The position numbers and the translations under genes are program-made. Source: Tillandsia leiboldiana (taxonomy: Eukaryota > Streptophyta > Magnoliopsida > Poales > Bromeliaceae). Taken from it: 64,000 bases of DNA. The notes beneath the pieces are model-generated. The model saw only the letters and a list, made by a program, of their open reading frames with translations, was not told the origin of the DNA and did no database searches. The DNA lies in contig CM055065.1 of the NCBI GenBank assembly GCA_029204045.2, positions 13,232,508-13,296,507 of the forward strand, in the 5' to 3' direction. Shown piece after piece: positions 1 to 11,101 of the stretch (position 1 is the first letter of the stretch; every line of letters begins with the position of its first letter).

Positions 1-58
<58 letters not shown>
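1..58. repeat. TA then GA microsatellite
   Basis: About 19 bases of alternating TA pass straight into about 40 bases of alternating GA. The same TA-to-GA arrangement recurs at 9439-9542 beside a related element. Confidence 0.95.
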
Positions 59-59
<1 letters not shown>

Positions 60-61
<2 letters not shown>

Positions 62-280
62 GCTCCTAGGTTTTAAAAGTACCAAGTTTTTGGTGCTTGT
101 AGGTTTTTAATTTTTGGATGAAAATATATGTGGTTAGGATGATAGTGGGCCCCTTGGGTTAAGTGAGTGGTTGGTGAAATAGAATGATCTAATGGATGAA
201 ATTAGTCAAAGGGGTAGATCTAACGATAGAAAACTTACAAGCATCAATTATTTGGTACTTATACAAACATAGTAGCCGGA
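60..280 (+). mobile_element. TA-embedded inverted-repeat element, copy 1
   Basis: A segment of about 220 bp lies between microsatellites. Its ends are inverted: AAGTACCAAGTTTTTGGTGC near the left end matches the reverse complement of the right end around 236-262 (GCATCAATTATTTGGTACTT). The interior carries GTGGGCCCCTTGGGTT and GGTTGGTGAAATAGAATGAT, which recur in the sister copies at 483, 735, 2262 and 9215. It has no coding capacity. The structure is that of a MITE-like element whose target is TA repeat DNA. Confidence 0.7.

Positions 281-702
<422 letters not shown>

Positions 703-734
<32 letters not shown>
703..734. repeat. TA microsatellite
   Basis: A short pure TA run between two copies of the TA-embedded element. 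Confidence 0.9.
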
Positions 735-743
<9 letters not shown>

Positions 744-967
744 GCTGGAAAACTATTAATAGTACGAAGTTATTGGTGCTATTAAGTTTTTAACCATTGG
801 ATTAAAAGATATGTGGTTGAAATAATAGTGGGCCCTTTGGGTTTAATAGGTGGTTGGGGTAATAGTAAAATCTAACGGATGAAAATGATCAAAGGGGTTA
901 ATCTAAAGGTAGAAAATTTGATAGCACCAATAACTTGGTATTATTAATAGTATAGTAGTCGGACTCT

Positions 968-970
<3 letters not shown>
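735..970 (+). mobile_element. TA-embedded inverted-repeat element, copy 3 (subfamily)
   Basis: A subfamily with longer inverted ends. ACTATTAATAGTACGAAGTT near 753 pairs with the reverse complement of the right end, which reads ACTATTAATAATACCAAGTT. The middle keeps GTGGGCCCTTTGGGTTTAAT and GGTGGTTGGGGTAATAGTAA. Terminal repeats are about 35 bp. TA repeats flank both sides. Confidence 0.7.
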
Positions 971-1040
<70 letters not shown>

Positions 1041-1042
1041 TG
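971..1042. repeat. TA microsatellite
   Basis: About 70 bases of alternating TA that form the left border of the foldback element. Confidence 0.95.
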
Positions 1043-1056
1043 GGTTTTTTTTTAAA

Positions 1057-2172
1057 TAAATAACCTTCTGAAAATTTTTATTTTTGAAAATTATCCTACA
1101 AAATTTGTATTTACAAAAATGGCTCTATGGGTGCCAACTATCCGCCACGTGTGCCCGCCACGTGAGCGGGGGAGGTAGACGTGAAATTAGTAAAACGAAA
1201 ATCATTCTGAGTGTTTAAACACAAGAAATGATTCTCTGTGTTCATATTATACGAAATTTTTATTTTTAAAAATATTTTTCCGTATAATTGAAATCAAAAT
1301 CTATATTTTAAATTAAAATTTAAATTCAAAAATCAAATCAAGATTTAAATTCAAAATTTTATTACTTTAATTTAAATTTAAATTCAAATTTGAACTTTAA
1401 ATTTAAATTTTGATTTGATTTTTAAATTTAAATTCAAATTTTAAATATAAATTTGAAATTTGATTTCAAATGTAAATTAATATTTAAAATTTAGATTCAA
1501 TTTCAATATTTTGAATTTAAAGTTTAAAACTAAAGTTGAAATTCAAATTAAATTCAAGATCTCAATTTGAATTTAAAGCTAGTGCAAAATATGAATTTGA
1601 ATTCAAAATTAAATTTGAACTTGAAATTTGAATCCAAAATCAATTTTAAATTCAAATTTGGAATCTAAAATCAGTTTTAATTTTAAATTTTAATTTTGAA
1701 AATTTAAAATTAGAATTTAAATTTAAAATTCAAATACGAGATAAAAATATAAATTTAAAATTTGAAATTCAAATCCAAAATATAAATTAAATTTGAAATT
1801 TAAATTTAAATTTAAGTAATGGAATTTTTAATTCAAATCTTGATTTGATTTTTGAATTCAAATTTTAATTTAAAATATAGATTTTGATTTCAATTATACG
1901 GAGAACCATTTTCAAAAGTAAAAATTTTATTATACGGGGAATATGAACACGAGAAACCATTCCCCGTGTTTAAACGTGGGATATAGTTTTTCGTGTTTAA
2001 ACACGAAAAATAGTTTTCTGTGTTTAAACAAAAAAAATGGTTTTCCGTATTCAACTCATTCCACATCCACTTTCCCGCTCACGTGGTAGGCACGTGCGGC
2101 GCACGGATGGCACCTATAGTACTAATTTTGCAAATAAAATTTTCAGAGTACGAAAGGATTTTACACATAAGA
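1057..2172. mobile_element. foldback element with long inverted arms
   Basis: About 1.1 kb with very long, imperfect inverted arms. The left arm at about 1276-1400 begins CCGTATAATTGAAATCAAAA, and the reverse complement of about 1780-1900 begins with the same 20 bases and continues alike for more than 100 bp. The outer parts also pair: GGTGCC with CACGTGAGCGGG at about 1132-1170 against CCCGCTCACGTGGTAGGCAC with GGCACC at about 2070-2112. The centre is AAATTTGAATTC-type low-complexity DNA. GTGTTTAAAC palindromes occur several times. TA microsatellites lie on both sides. There is no transposase ORF. Confidence 0.65.
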
Positions 2173-2184
2173 GTATAGTAGCCG

Positions 2185-2187
<3 letters not shown>

Positions 2188-2259
<72 letters not shown>
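2188..2259. repeat. TA microsatellite
   Basis: About 70 bases of pure TA. TAGTAGCCGGACTAT on its left and AGTCCGGCTACT on its right are inverted copies of one another, so the TA run sits at the junction of two facing element ends. Confidence 0.95.
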
Positions 2260-2261
<2 letters not shown>

Positions 2262-2262
<1 letters not shown>

Positions 2263-2492
2263 TCCGGCTACTGGGCTTGTACAAGCATCAAGCAATTGGT
2301 GCTTATAAGTTTTCTACCGTTAGATCTAATTCTTTGATTAATTATATCCCTTAGATCATACTATTACACCAACCACCCACTAAACCCAAGGGGCCCACCA
2401 TCATCCTAACCGCGCATTCCTACATTCAAGGGTAAAAAACTCACAAGCATAAATAACTTAGTGCTTTTACAAACATAGGAGCTCAATTATAT
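2262..2492 (-). mobile_element. TA-embedded inverted-repeat element, copy 4 (reversed)
   Basis: The same family as 60-280 on the opposite strand: it reads GTCCGGCTACT, then CAAGCAATTGGTGCTTATAA, then AACCACCCACTAAACCCAAG and GGGGCCCACCATCATCCTAA. It ends with an inverted arm near 2450-2480 and is bordered by TA runs on both sides. Confidence 0.7.
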
Positions 2493-2513
2493 ATATATAT
2501 ATATATATATATA
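2490..2513. repeat. TA microsatellite
   Basis: A short TA run separating copy 4 from a truncated copy. Confidence 0.9.
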
Positions 2514-2594
2514 GCTAGGCTGGAATACTATTAATAGTAACAAGTCATTGGTGTTATTAAGTTTTTAACCCTTAGATTAAAAGATGTGTGCTAT
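2514..2594 (+). mobile_element. TA-embedded element, truncated copy 5
   Basis: Only the left end is present: GGCTGGAATACTATTAATAG followed by AAGTCATTGGTGTTATTAAG, as in copy 3. The sequence then leaves the family near 2590. The right arm and the flanking TA run are missing. Confidence 0.55.
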
Positions 2595-2816
2595 TTATAG
2601 TACAATACAATATATGAAAAATTATATCTAGTATAATTTATAAATTATAATATATTAATTTATAAAATAAAATTAATATTATATATAAATTGTAATAAAA
2701 AATAAAAAAAAATTAAAATTAAATAAAATATTAAAATAATTTTTTATCTTCATTTTTAACCAATCAAACAAGTGTGATTAAAAAACTATTTTTTATATGC
2801 AAACCAAACGGTAAAT

Positions 2817-2864
<48 letters not shown>

Positions 2865-4171
2865 CCACTGAAATTTTTTTTCACGAAAAATTATCTTCCA
2901 CAGTGGAAGCAAACCTACCCTTAGCAAATTTATAAATTAATGGAAATTAAGTAGATGTTGCTACAAGAGACCATTTGGTTCCAGATTTATAATATTTTAA
3001 AAATATTTTATATTTTATATTTATAATGATAAATTTATTACCAAGTTATCAAGCTATTTGAGGATTGGGAGGTTGTTGGAAACTAATATATTCTTATTAA
3101 TTGACTACTAATAATTCACATCAAACATGAAAAATATAAGAATATTTTCTAATTCCTGATAATTTTATTTTCCTACAATTTGAAAATCTATAATAAATTC
3201 ACCACTTCAATCACACAATTTATAACTTTCCAACTTAAGATGAACGGTAATAATTTGAATATTCTTAATTAAAAGTATGAAGTATTGCTAAAATATTATA
3301 AACCATGGACCAATATGTCTCTTTGGACTTATTTGGTTCACCTCTTTTAAACTATTAAAGCAGGATGAGATTTATTAATTTCGATAGTTATTATTTATTT
3401 TATAGAAATAAATCTTTATTTCATTTCATTCTGAATAATCTTGCAATTTATAAAAAATTTCAAAGATCTCTCTGCCCACCCTCTAATTACCTCAAATTTA
3501 TATTCAAAGTAAAATTCAATATTTAATTTCTAATTTAATTGAAATATGTTAGTTTGAATTCAAAATATAAATTTTTAAATTTAGATTTGAATTTGATTTT
3601 AAATTTTACAATCAAATATAAATTTGAATTTCATATGCGAATTTAAAATTGGAATTAAATTTAAAATTTAAATTCAACTTTTAAATTTGAACTGAAAATT
3701 TGAAATTAATTGAATTCAAAATATAAGCTCAAATTTAAATTTGAAATAAAATTCAAATTAAAAAATAAAATTTAAATTTGAACATTGAATCAAAAATTTG
3801 AATTTGAATTTAAAATCTAAATTTAAATTTAAAATTTGAATTTAAATTTGATATCTAATTCAATATTTAAATTCGAATTTCGAATTTGAAATCAAAATCA
3901 AAATTTGAATTTAAAAGTCCAACTCAAAATCAAAACTTGAATTTAAAATTTAAACCAATATTTAAATTTAAATTTGAATTTAAACTTATATTTAAATTTT
4001 ACATTCAAATTTCAAGTGAATTTGAGTGCAAAAATATTTTTTGGAGTAGTATAAATTTTACTTTCATCGATAATTAAATATATAAGACAAATCAAATAAA
4101 GTAATTTTATGTGTGTAATAATTCGTCCTAAAATTAATATAATAGAGAACCCCTGCCTAATATAACATTGA
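2595..4171. other. AT-rich spacer with low-complexity tracts
   Basis: No gene is visible. It holds a poly-A tract of about 40 bases at 2822-2861 and a block at about 3480-4030 made of short AAATTTGAATTC-like words, like the core of the foldback element at 1057-2172. The frame at 3886-4077 is low-complexity K/F/N/L translation and is not supported as a gene. Confidence 0.6.
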
Positions 4172-4341
4172 GCAATGCTACATGTACACCCCGAAGGGGT
4201 GTATATTATACATCTCCATCATTTTAATGGTGGCGATATTTTTTACGGATCACATCAAGTGACCCATCATCACACCCCCACCCTTAGATGGGTGGGGGTG
4301 TGAGATGTACACCCCTTACGGGTGTACACATAGCATTTTCC
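4172..4341. mobile_element. MITE of about 170 bp
   Basis: The terminal inverted repeats are clear: AATGCTACATGTACACCCCG on the left, and the reverse complement of the right end, AATGCTATGTGTACACCCGT. Each end is itself a small hairpin: TACACCCC-GAA-GGGGTGTA on the left and TACACCC-CTTAC-GGGTGTA on the right. Inner inverted blocks CACCCCCACCC and GGGTGGGGGTG follow. There is no ORF. The superfamily is not certain. Confidence 0.7.
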
Positions 4342-6528
4342 TATAACATTAGCCATAATCATAGTTAGTTAATTCCTATATTATTTGTGAATTATTCACC
4401 AATTATTAAAATTTTGAATTAAACGGCCTTTATGCAATTTTTTTAAAAAAAATTGAAATAAAATATAATTTTTTTAGATAGTTTTAATAATTCGCAAATA
4501 ATTCTACTGACACAAATTATTCGGCTAAAAATTCAGGTAATTTTTTTGGATAGTTCCAATAATTTACAAATAATTCGACGTACGTAAATAATTCGTAATT
4601 TACAAATAATTCAACGGGCGTAAATAATTCGGCCAAAAGTTCGGATAACATTTTTTGATAATTTTTTTGTATCTTCAACTCTCAATTCGCTCGCCCTAAA
4701 AAAAAAAATAAAAAATTTTTCGATTAAAAAAATTTCTCGCTTACAATCTACTTTATTTTGTAACTTTTTATTTTTATATTTTTAAAACTTATAATTATTT
4801 ATACTAATAACATAAATTTAGAAAAAAACTAGTTCAATTTAATGACAGAATTTTTTATCCTGAAATTTTAATGGATAACATAAAATTTTCGTATAAATAG
4901 TATATCTAAATAATTGACGAATCTATTTTTTTAACCGTATTTTTTTAACAAATTTAAATATTAAAATATAAATTTTATTCGTATTATATTCGTACTAAAT
5001 TTTTACCGAATTCAAATTAACTAAGATAATAATTTGATTCTTAAAAGTATAATTATTGAAATAATCAAGAATACTTTGCAGTGCTGGCCAACAAACCCGA
5101 GAGTAAAATGCATTCAAGTAACACAAGAGTTGGTAGTTGGCCAGCAAATAAGCTCAATCCCGTACCATCCAACTACATCATTGACATTTCATTTTATATT
5201 ATATTTTACATTAATTGACATTTCATTTTATACTTTATATTTAAAATATTTTATTTTATAATAATTATTTATATACTTCTTTTTTTAAAAAAAAACTTTT
5301 TTATTTATCTATTTTAGAAGGCTAATATTAAAAAAATTAATTTTTTATAATTTTTTGTAAATATATTGAATAACAAATATTTTTTTACAAAATTAAAATT
5401 TTTATATTTATTCTTTCAAAATTCTAATAATTTAAAATATATTCGTAAGATTAAATACTTAATTTTAGTTAGTGAGTACTTTGTATTATAATTTCATTAA
5501 GATAGGTGATGAAAATTTTAAACAATAGTAACTCTTCATCCTCTTTTCCTTCCACATCCTCTTTCACTTTATCTCTCCCTTATGCTCCTCATCCTCTTTC
5601 TCTTTCTCTCTCCCTTGTGCTAGTTTCACGACTCCGGTTGCTTTCCTCCTCCGAGGAGAATAAGATGAATGCAAAACTCGTTGTAATAATTAATTAAAAA
5701 TTTTTAATTAATTTGATGTAATTTAAATTAATGTATTATTAATTTATTTTATTTTTAATATATTTTATTAGCGTCATAAAAAAATAATGTATTAGAGGAG
5801 AAAAAAAATTGAAAAATAAAATCAGTTGGGTTTAATAAAGGAAAATGACTGCAAAATAGGTAAAGGAGATAAGGGGTGAGAAGAAAAGTTGTAGAGAATA
5901 ATAATGTATTGGATTTTTTTATAGAGGAAAAAAATAACTATGGAAAGCTTTTTGGGAGGGATTTTTGCACGGTTTAACAATTGGGATTTTGAAGAATATA
6001 TTTATGAGGATAAAATTAATATTTTATTAATCTGTTAAAGAAATAATTTTTGAAAAACTAAATATAAACACTTAAACTTTATAAGAATATGTATGCCATT
6101 CGATATATTTGGAGTGGTATAAAATTAACCCACATTAAAAATATATTTTTAACTCTCAAACTTTTTTTCAAAATATATTTCTAGAGTTAGTTAATTTATG
6201 TTAGCGGTCGTTATCTTTATAAAATTATTATTTTAGTTTTTAAAATATATTTTTTTATTGTTTTCAATTTATCTTAGTTGTCTTTAAATTCGGAATAAAA
6301 AATATATTTAAATTTTTTATTTTTGTAAATATATTCTTTTACTACCATTAATTTTTAATTTTTTTTTTTTTTTTTAAGTTAGAGACGAAATAGTTATTTT
6401 AAATATTTGAAGTCAGTATTCAAGGCATATAGGATATTATCTCTTGTTTTTAATATTTTGTTTGCCATTGTGCTAGGATTATTTAATCATTTATTACCTC
6501 TCGTTTCCGTTTTGTGGTTTTTTGGCAG
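4342..6528. other. AT-rich spacer upstream of the NIP exons
   Basis: No coding region is supported. It contains A/T homopolymers and a CT-rich stretch at about 5540-5615. The first exon and the promoter of the aquaporin should lie here or further upstream. I looked for an exon ending just before a GT donor and encoding a typical NIP N-terminus and did not find one. The 63-codon frame at 5506-5697 is CT-repeat translation with no NIP resemblance. Confidence 0.5.
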
Positions 6529-9116
6529 ATCATTGCGGAGATAGTTGGTACATATATCTTGATTTTCGTCGGGTGCGGTTCGATCGCTGTGAATTTGAGC
6601 AAAGACGGTGCCGTGACTTTCCCCGGCATATGCATCGTATGGGGGCTCGCCGTCATGGTCATTGTGTACTCTGTCGGGCACATCTCTGGCGCCCATGTCA
6701 ACCCTGCCGTGACCATCGCCTTTGCTTCTTGCAGAAGGTTCCCGTGGAAACAGGTTTATTCTAAATTTCTATTCATCATATTCACATAAATAACTTTACT
6801 AAATTTTGACTTTTGCTTTTCTAGCTAATAGAAAAGTAGGTTAAACAGACACGTCTGAGTCTGCTGTTGCATTAGAACATTGCTGACACTTTCAACTAGT
6901 TGTAATTCCTTTGCGATTTCATTCAACTGATGCAGGTGCCACCGTACATCATAGCCCAGCTACTGGGCTCGACACTCGCCAGCGGTACAGTACGTTTGTT
7001 GTTTGGCGGCGGGCACAACCGCTTCTTCGGGGCAATCCCGACTGGGTCCGACGTCCAATCTCTCGTCCTCGAGTTTATCATCTCCTTCAACTTGATGTTC
7101 GTCCTCTCCGGAGTAGCCACTGACAATAGAGCTGTAAGTTGCTAACTAGCTAGTTCAAAATATATCCTACAATAATCAAATTTGAACATATATTTTTGTG
7201 CTAAATTTAACTTATCTTCGTTTATACGAAACAATCACAGCAACAAAACAAGAAGCCTCGTGCTGTTGGCTTACCTTTTGTTTTTATTTCAAATTTTAAA
7301 CTTGTACTTATTCTGTTTGTGAGTTGATAATTAAAATGATATATTATGTGCCATCCATTCTAGAATTACTCTAGTTCCAGCATGTTTAACTTTTTTAACC
7401 TTTTGGATCTTACTACCATCCAAAATGCTATAGCCGGGTTAAAAGATTTAGTCTTATTATATTATTTATATATAGGACAAATTCAAATTTCAGGAGTGTC
7501 ACATTCCTCCCCCGTTTAAGTCATGACGTCGCTCAACACAGTCACAAGCACCCGACGATGTGAGACTCGTCTCGCTAGTCTTAGTCGACCTTGTGGGGAG
7601 CTACACTCCACCCACAACGGTCATTAGTTAGGAAGCCACGCTCTACCTGCTATATAATCCTAGCTCAGCCGAGACTTATCTCACATTTCCGGCTGGTGAT
7701 TGGCTCTTATACCTACTGTGACGCCACAACTTCCCAGGAAGTAATCCATTATAGAACTACTCTAGCTCCAGCACGCTTAACTCTCTTAACCTTTTGGACC
7801 TTACTAGCACCCAAAACGCTATAGTCCGATTAAAAAATTTAGTTTTATTATATCATTTTGATATAGAACAAATTCAAATTTCAGAAATGTCACAAATTAT
7901 TATTGTATTTTTTTTTTTTTTTTAGGTTATCACTTTATATTTTTGTAAAACTAATTATTTGGGTCATTAATTGGTCAATGTTGGTTGACTACGTAGAGCG
8001 AGTCAAAATTTGTGAGTAAATATTTCTCACTAATTAAGCTCGTGACATTTCCACTTGATCAGATCGGAGAATTAGCTGGGTTGGCCGTGGGATCCACCGT
8101 CCTACTTAACGCGCTTTTATCTGGGTATGTGCATGATTACACAATATTTTTTATTAAAATACTTCATAGTTAGAAAAAAATTAAGCACAATACTATTCTT
8201 CTTACATGCAGAAATAGATGTATGATGTTCATCTCATTCATCCAAAAATTAAGACTTAGCCACGGGTCAAAAACATTTTCCAAAAACATTTTCTAAAAAT
8301 TAATATTTTCAAACCAATATGAACCTGGAACTTTTTCAAAATAACTATTTAGTTCTTCAATTTATTTTTAAAATTTTATTATATACATTTTATTAAAGTT
8401 AATCTACTTGCATGAAAATTTTCTATCAATATATATGCCTCCGTCCCATGCCGGATGTATATCATCAACACATATTTTTATTTTTGTTCAACAATCCAAT
8501 TCAATAATAGAAAAAAATTATTATTTATTTGGAGATAGATAAGAATTACATTATCAAATTATCAAATGAAATGGAGGGTGAATAAATTGCACCGAAAAAA
8601 AAAAATGCTGAATGAATGTATGGATGTGTTTGTTGGGGGCAGTAATTTTATTTTATTTTATTTTATTTTTATTTTCTTTTGGAGAGAACCAGCAGTAATT
8701 TTTTAAAATTGTCAGGCAACTCAAATCAAAAGAATTAAATAATAAAATCAGCATTTTCAAAAGTTAAATAATTTTTTTCAACCAAAGTTCATATTAGCTC
8801 CAAATATTTCTTTTAATCTTGTACCCTAATATAGATAAATTTTTTATAATAAAAAATAATTAATATAATTTTTTAAGTTAATAGGCAGATATCAGGAGCA
8901 TCGATGAACCCTGCGAGAAGCCTGGGGAATGCAATCGTGCTGCACCGGTACACTGCAATTTGGGTTTACATCTTGGGCCCCACTGCCGGGGCAGTCGCCG
9001 GAGCATGGGCTTACAATCTCATCCGCTTCACCAACAAGCCCCTCCGGGAGATCACCAGGAGTGGCTCATTCCTCAAAAGCCTGAGAAAAGACTCAGAATT
9101 AGATGGATCCAATTAA
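6529..9116 (+). CDS. NIP1: NOD26-like intrinsic protein (NIP subgroup I aquaporin), exons 2-5
   Basis: This is a membrane channel for water and small neutral solutes such as glycerol and arsenite, as known for subgroup I NIPs. Four exons are visible: 6529-6753 (225 bp), 6936-7133 (198 bp), 8063-8124 (62 bp) and 8885-9116, ending in TAA. All have AG/GT borders and the phases join. Exon 2 carries helices 1-2 and the first pore motif (GHISGAHVNPAVTIAFA); the W in CIVWGLAV is the expected helix-2 filter residue. Exon 3 encodes helices 3-4 and exon 4 helix 5 (IGELAGLAVGSTVLLNALLS). Exon 5 has the second pore motif (GASMNPARSLG), giving A and R at the filter, then helix 6. The tail RSGSFLKSLRK resembles the CDPK-phosphorylated serine of NOD26. 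The acceptor at 8883-8884 keeps the frame; using AG at 8887-8888 would not. Exon 1 with the N-terminus was not found, so the gene is partial here or its first intron is long. Confidence 0.85.
7361..7892 (-). mobile_element. truncated LTR retrotransposon remnant in NIP intron 3
   Basis: Direct repeats of about 140 bp (7361-7503 and 7752-7892) share CTCTAG, CCTTTTGGA and AAATTCAAATTTCAG and end in TGTCACA or ATGTCACA. On the minus strand the 248-bp middle part ends in CGGGGGAGGAA, a polypurine tract directly before TGTGACAC, an LTR start. I read this as LTR piece, short internal piece, LTR piece of a small gypsy-type relic. No ORF remains. Confidence 0.5.
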
Positions 9117-9141
9117 TTAAGCTAATTAATAAAAAAATGTC

Positions 9142-9144
<3 letters not shown>

Positions 9145-9214
<70 letters not shown>
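9145..9214. repeat. TA microsatellite
   Basis: Pure TA run that begins about 30 bp after the NIP stop codon. Confidence 0.95.
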
Positions 9215-9220
<6 letters not shown>

Positions 9221-9438
9221 TATTATATTATCGATAGCACAAAGTTTTTAATATTATTAAGTTTTTTATCTTTGGATGAGAAGATGTGTGATTAGGATGG
9301 TAGTAAGCCCCTTGAGTTTAGGGGGTGGTTGGAAAAATAGTATGATGTAAAAAGTGAAAATGATCTAAGGAATAGATCTAATGGTGAAAAACTTAGTAGC
9401 ATCAAGTGCTTTGTGCTATTGATAGAATAGTAGCTGGA
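9215..9438 (+). mobile_element. TA-embedded inverted-repeat element, copy 6
   Basis: The same family as 60-280 and 735-970. The left arm is CGATAGCACAAAGTTTTTAA, the middle has AAGCCCCTTGAGTTTAGGGG and GGTTGGAAAAATAGTATGAT, and the right arm is AGCATCAAGTGCTTTGTGCT. It is bounded by TA repeats. It lies in the likely 3' flank of the NIP gene. Confidence 0.65.
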
Positions 9439-9547
<109 letters not shown>

Positions 9548-9574
9548 TCTATTATATTTTTCTGAGTATGATCG

Positions 9575-10062
9575 TTTTCGTACTTATAAGTTATTTTCGA
9601 TGATAAAACTTCTGAATCGATGATTTATATCGATAAATATAATTTAGAGCATATTTAAAAGTTTTAGAAAGTAAATTTTATAATTTTTCAATATTATTTA
9701 TCTTATGATTAATTTTTTAAAAAAATTGACAATTTTTAACGATCGGTATGAGATGCACGCTAGTTTAACGGTGTAAAAAATTCAGAATAAATTAAATTTT
9801 TGATAGAAAATTTTATTCACTATCTAGAAAGAGATTTATAACTCTGATCTTAAATTGAAGAATTCGATTATATATTTTTAAGAGATGATTTGATATTGAC
9901 CGTTCATTTTAATTATGCTCACTTGATGGATTATAATTTTAAAAAATTATAAAATTTATTTTCTACAAGTTTAAAATACTTTAAATTATATTTAATAGTA
10001 TAAATTATCGATTCAGAAATTCTATCATCGAAAATAACTTATGAGCACGAAGGGGTCTATAC
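9575..10062. mobile_element. element with terminal inverted repeats of about 110 bp
   Basis: The left end, TACTTATAAGTTATTTTCGA followed by TGATAAAACTTCTGAATCGA, matches the reverse complement of the right end, which reads GCTCATAAGTTATTTTCGAT then GATAGAATTTCTGAATCGAT. The similarity runs on for about 110 bp to ATTTTATAATTTTT on both arms. No ORF is present. Long-TIR (Mutator-like) MITE or foldback is the likely class; the target duplication is not resolved. Confidence 0.6.
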
Positions 10063-10502
10063 TTATAAGAGTATAGTAGCTTTATTATTGTAATAATTGT
10101 GAAGTTTGAATTCTGAAATTTGGATTATATTTAAATTTCTAGAGTTTTTATAATTTGAAAATTTGAAAATTTGAAGGTATTCTTAAATAAACAAATAATC
10201 TAACCTTACGAGATCCAAACGTGACGGAACAAAATCTCTACCTGAACAGTCTCGTCAAGCTGAACGATGTGGTGAAATCCGTTTTCAAATTCGGTGAGCC
10301 AAAACCATGAATAAATGTAAAAAATACTATTTTTATAGTATAATTTCGCAAAAGAGTCCATATTTTATGCACCGAATTGTGTGAGATCGCATGTGGAGGG
10401 ACCTCTGTGCATAATACACTTTCTAATAGGGACTTAATTGAAAATTCAAAGGAAATAAGGACTAAATTGCATCTTGTTTCATTCTTTATAAAGGACCTCT
10501 AG
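10063..10502. other. spacer before the retrotransposon cluster
   Basis: No gene is visible. The last five bases (TCTAG, 10498-10502) are the left target duplication of the solo LTR; the matching TCTAG is at 53401-53405. Confidence 0.6.
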
Positions 10503-11101
10503 TGTCACGCCCCGGGTGTAAACCAGAACCCGGGCTCGCCAACAGATCCGCCGTGCACACAGAATTTTCCATGTACACGAAGCGCTGGTAACCTGCTCAG
10601 ATAAAAGATATACAATAGAAGAGCATAAACAGAGCTGAACTAAAAGAATTATAAGTAATCTCAGACTGGAAATAAAATACAAGCTGAAATAAAAGTACAA
10701 TAAACTCCCAGCTTACCAACTAAATACAAACAGCTGGCTAAAGCCAGTCCCAAAAGTAAACTACTGTAGTCTGAGATACAAAAGGGGTACAATAAAAGTC
10801 CAGCTACTCTCACAGTCGGGGTAGATGATCTAGCTAGTCCGCAATCCTCTTACCTCGATCAGCCGCTGATGGCCCAGCAGCTCCCGCAGATGACTCTGCA
10901 AAATAAGGGGAGAAGACAGAAAACAACAATGGGGGTGAGAACTACTAGATAAACCAGTAGCCTCCCCTAGTGGGTAAAACCTCAAATGCTGACGAACCCA
11001 CTAGGACTATAAGAGGCAAAAAGGAAAGAACAGTAGTATGCAATAAAGACTGCTGAAAAAGGAAACTACCACTACTATGCCTCTAAATGCAGTGCCAAAA
11101 A
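10503..11101 (-). mobile_element. solo LTR (gypsy), first piece
   Basis: This is the first 599 bases of a Tekay-type LTR, starting TGTCACGCCCCGGGTGTAAA. It is broken at 11101 by the element at 11102-22475, whose AAAAA target duplication is at 11097-11101 and 22476-22480. The LTR continues after that insertion, is broken again by the element at 35683-53327, and ends at 53400. Outer flanks are TCTAG at 10498-10502 and TCTAG at 53401-53405, so it is a solo LTR. The total length without insertions is about 3.26 kb. Confidence 0.85.

Noticed and set aside
5506..5697. Possible NIP exon 1
   Set aside because: CT-repeat derived serine/leucine frame without the NIP N-terminal pattern and without a donor in the right phase.
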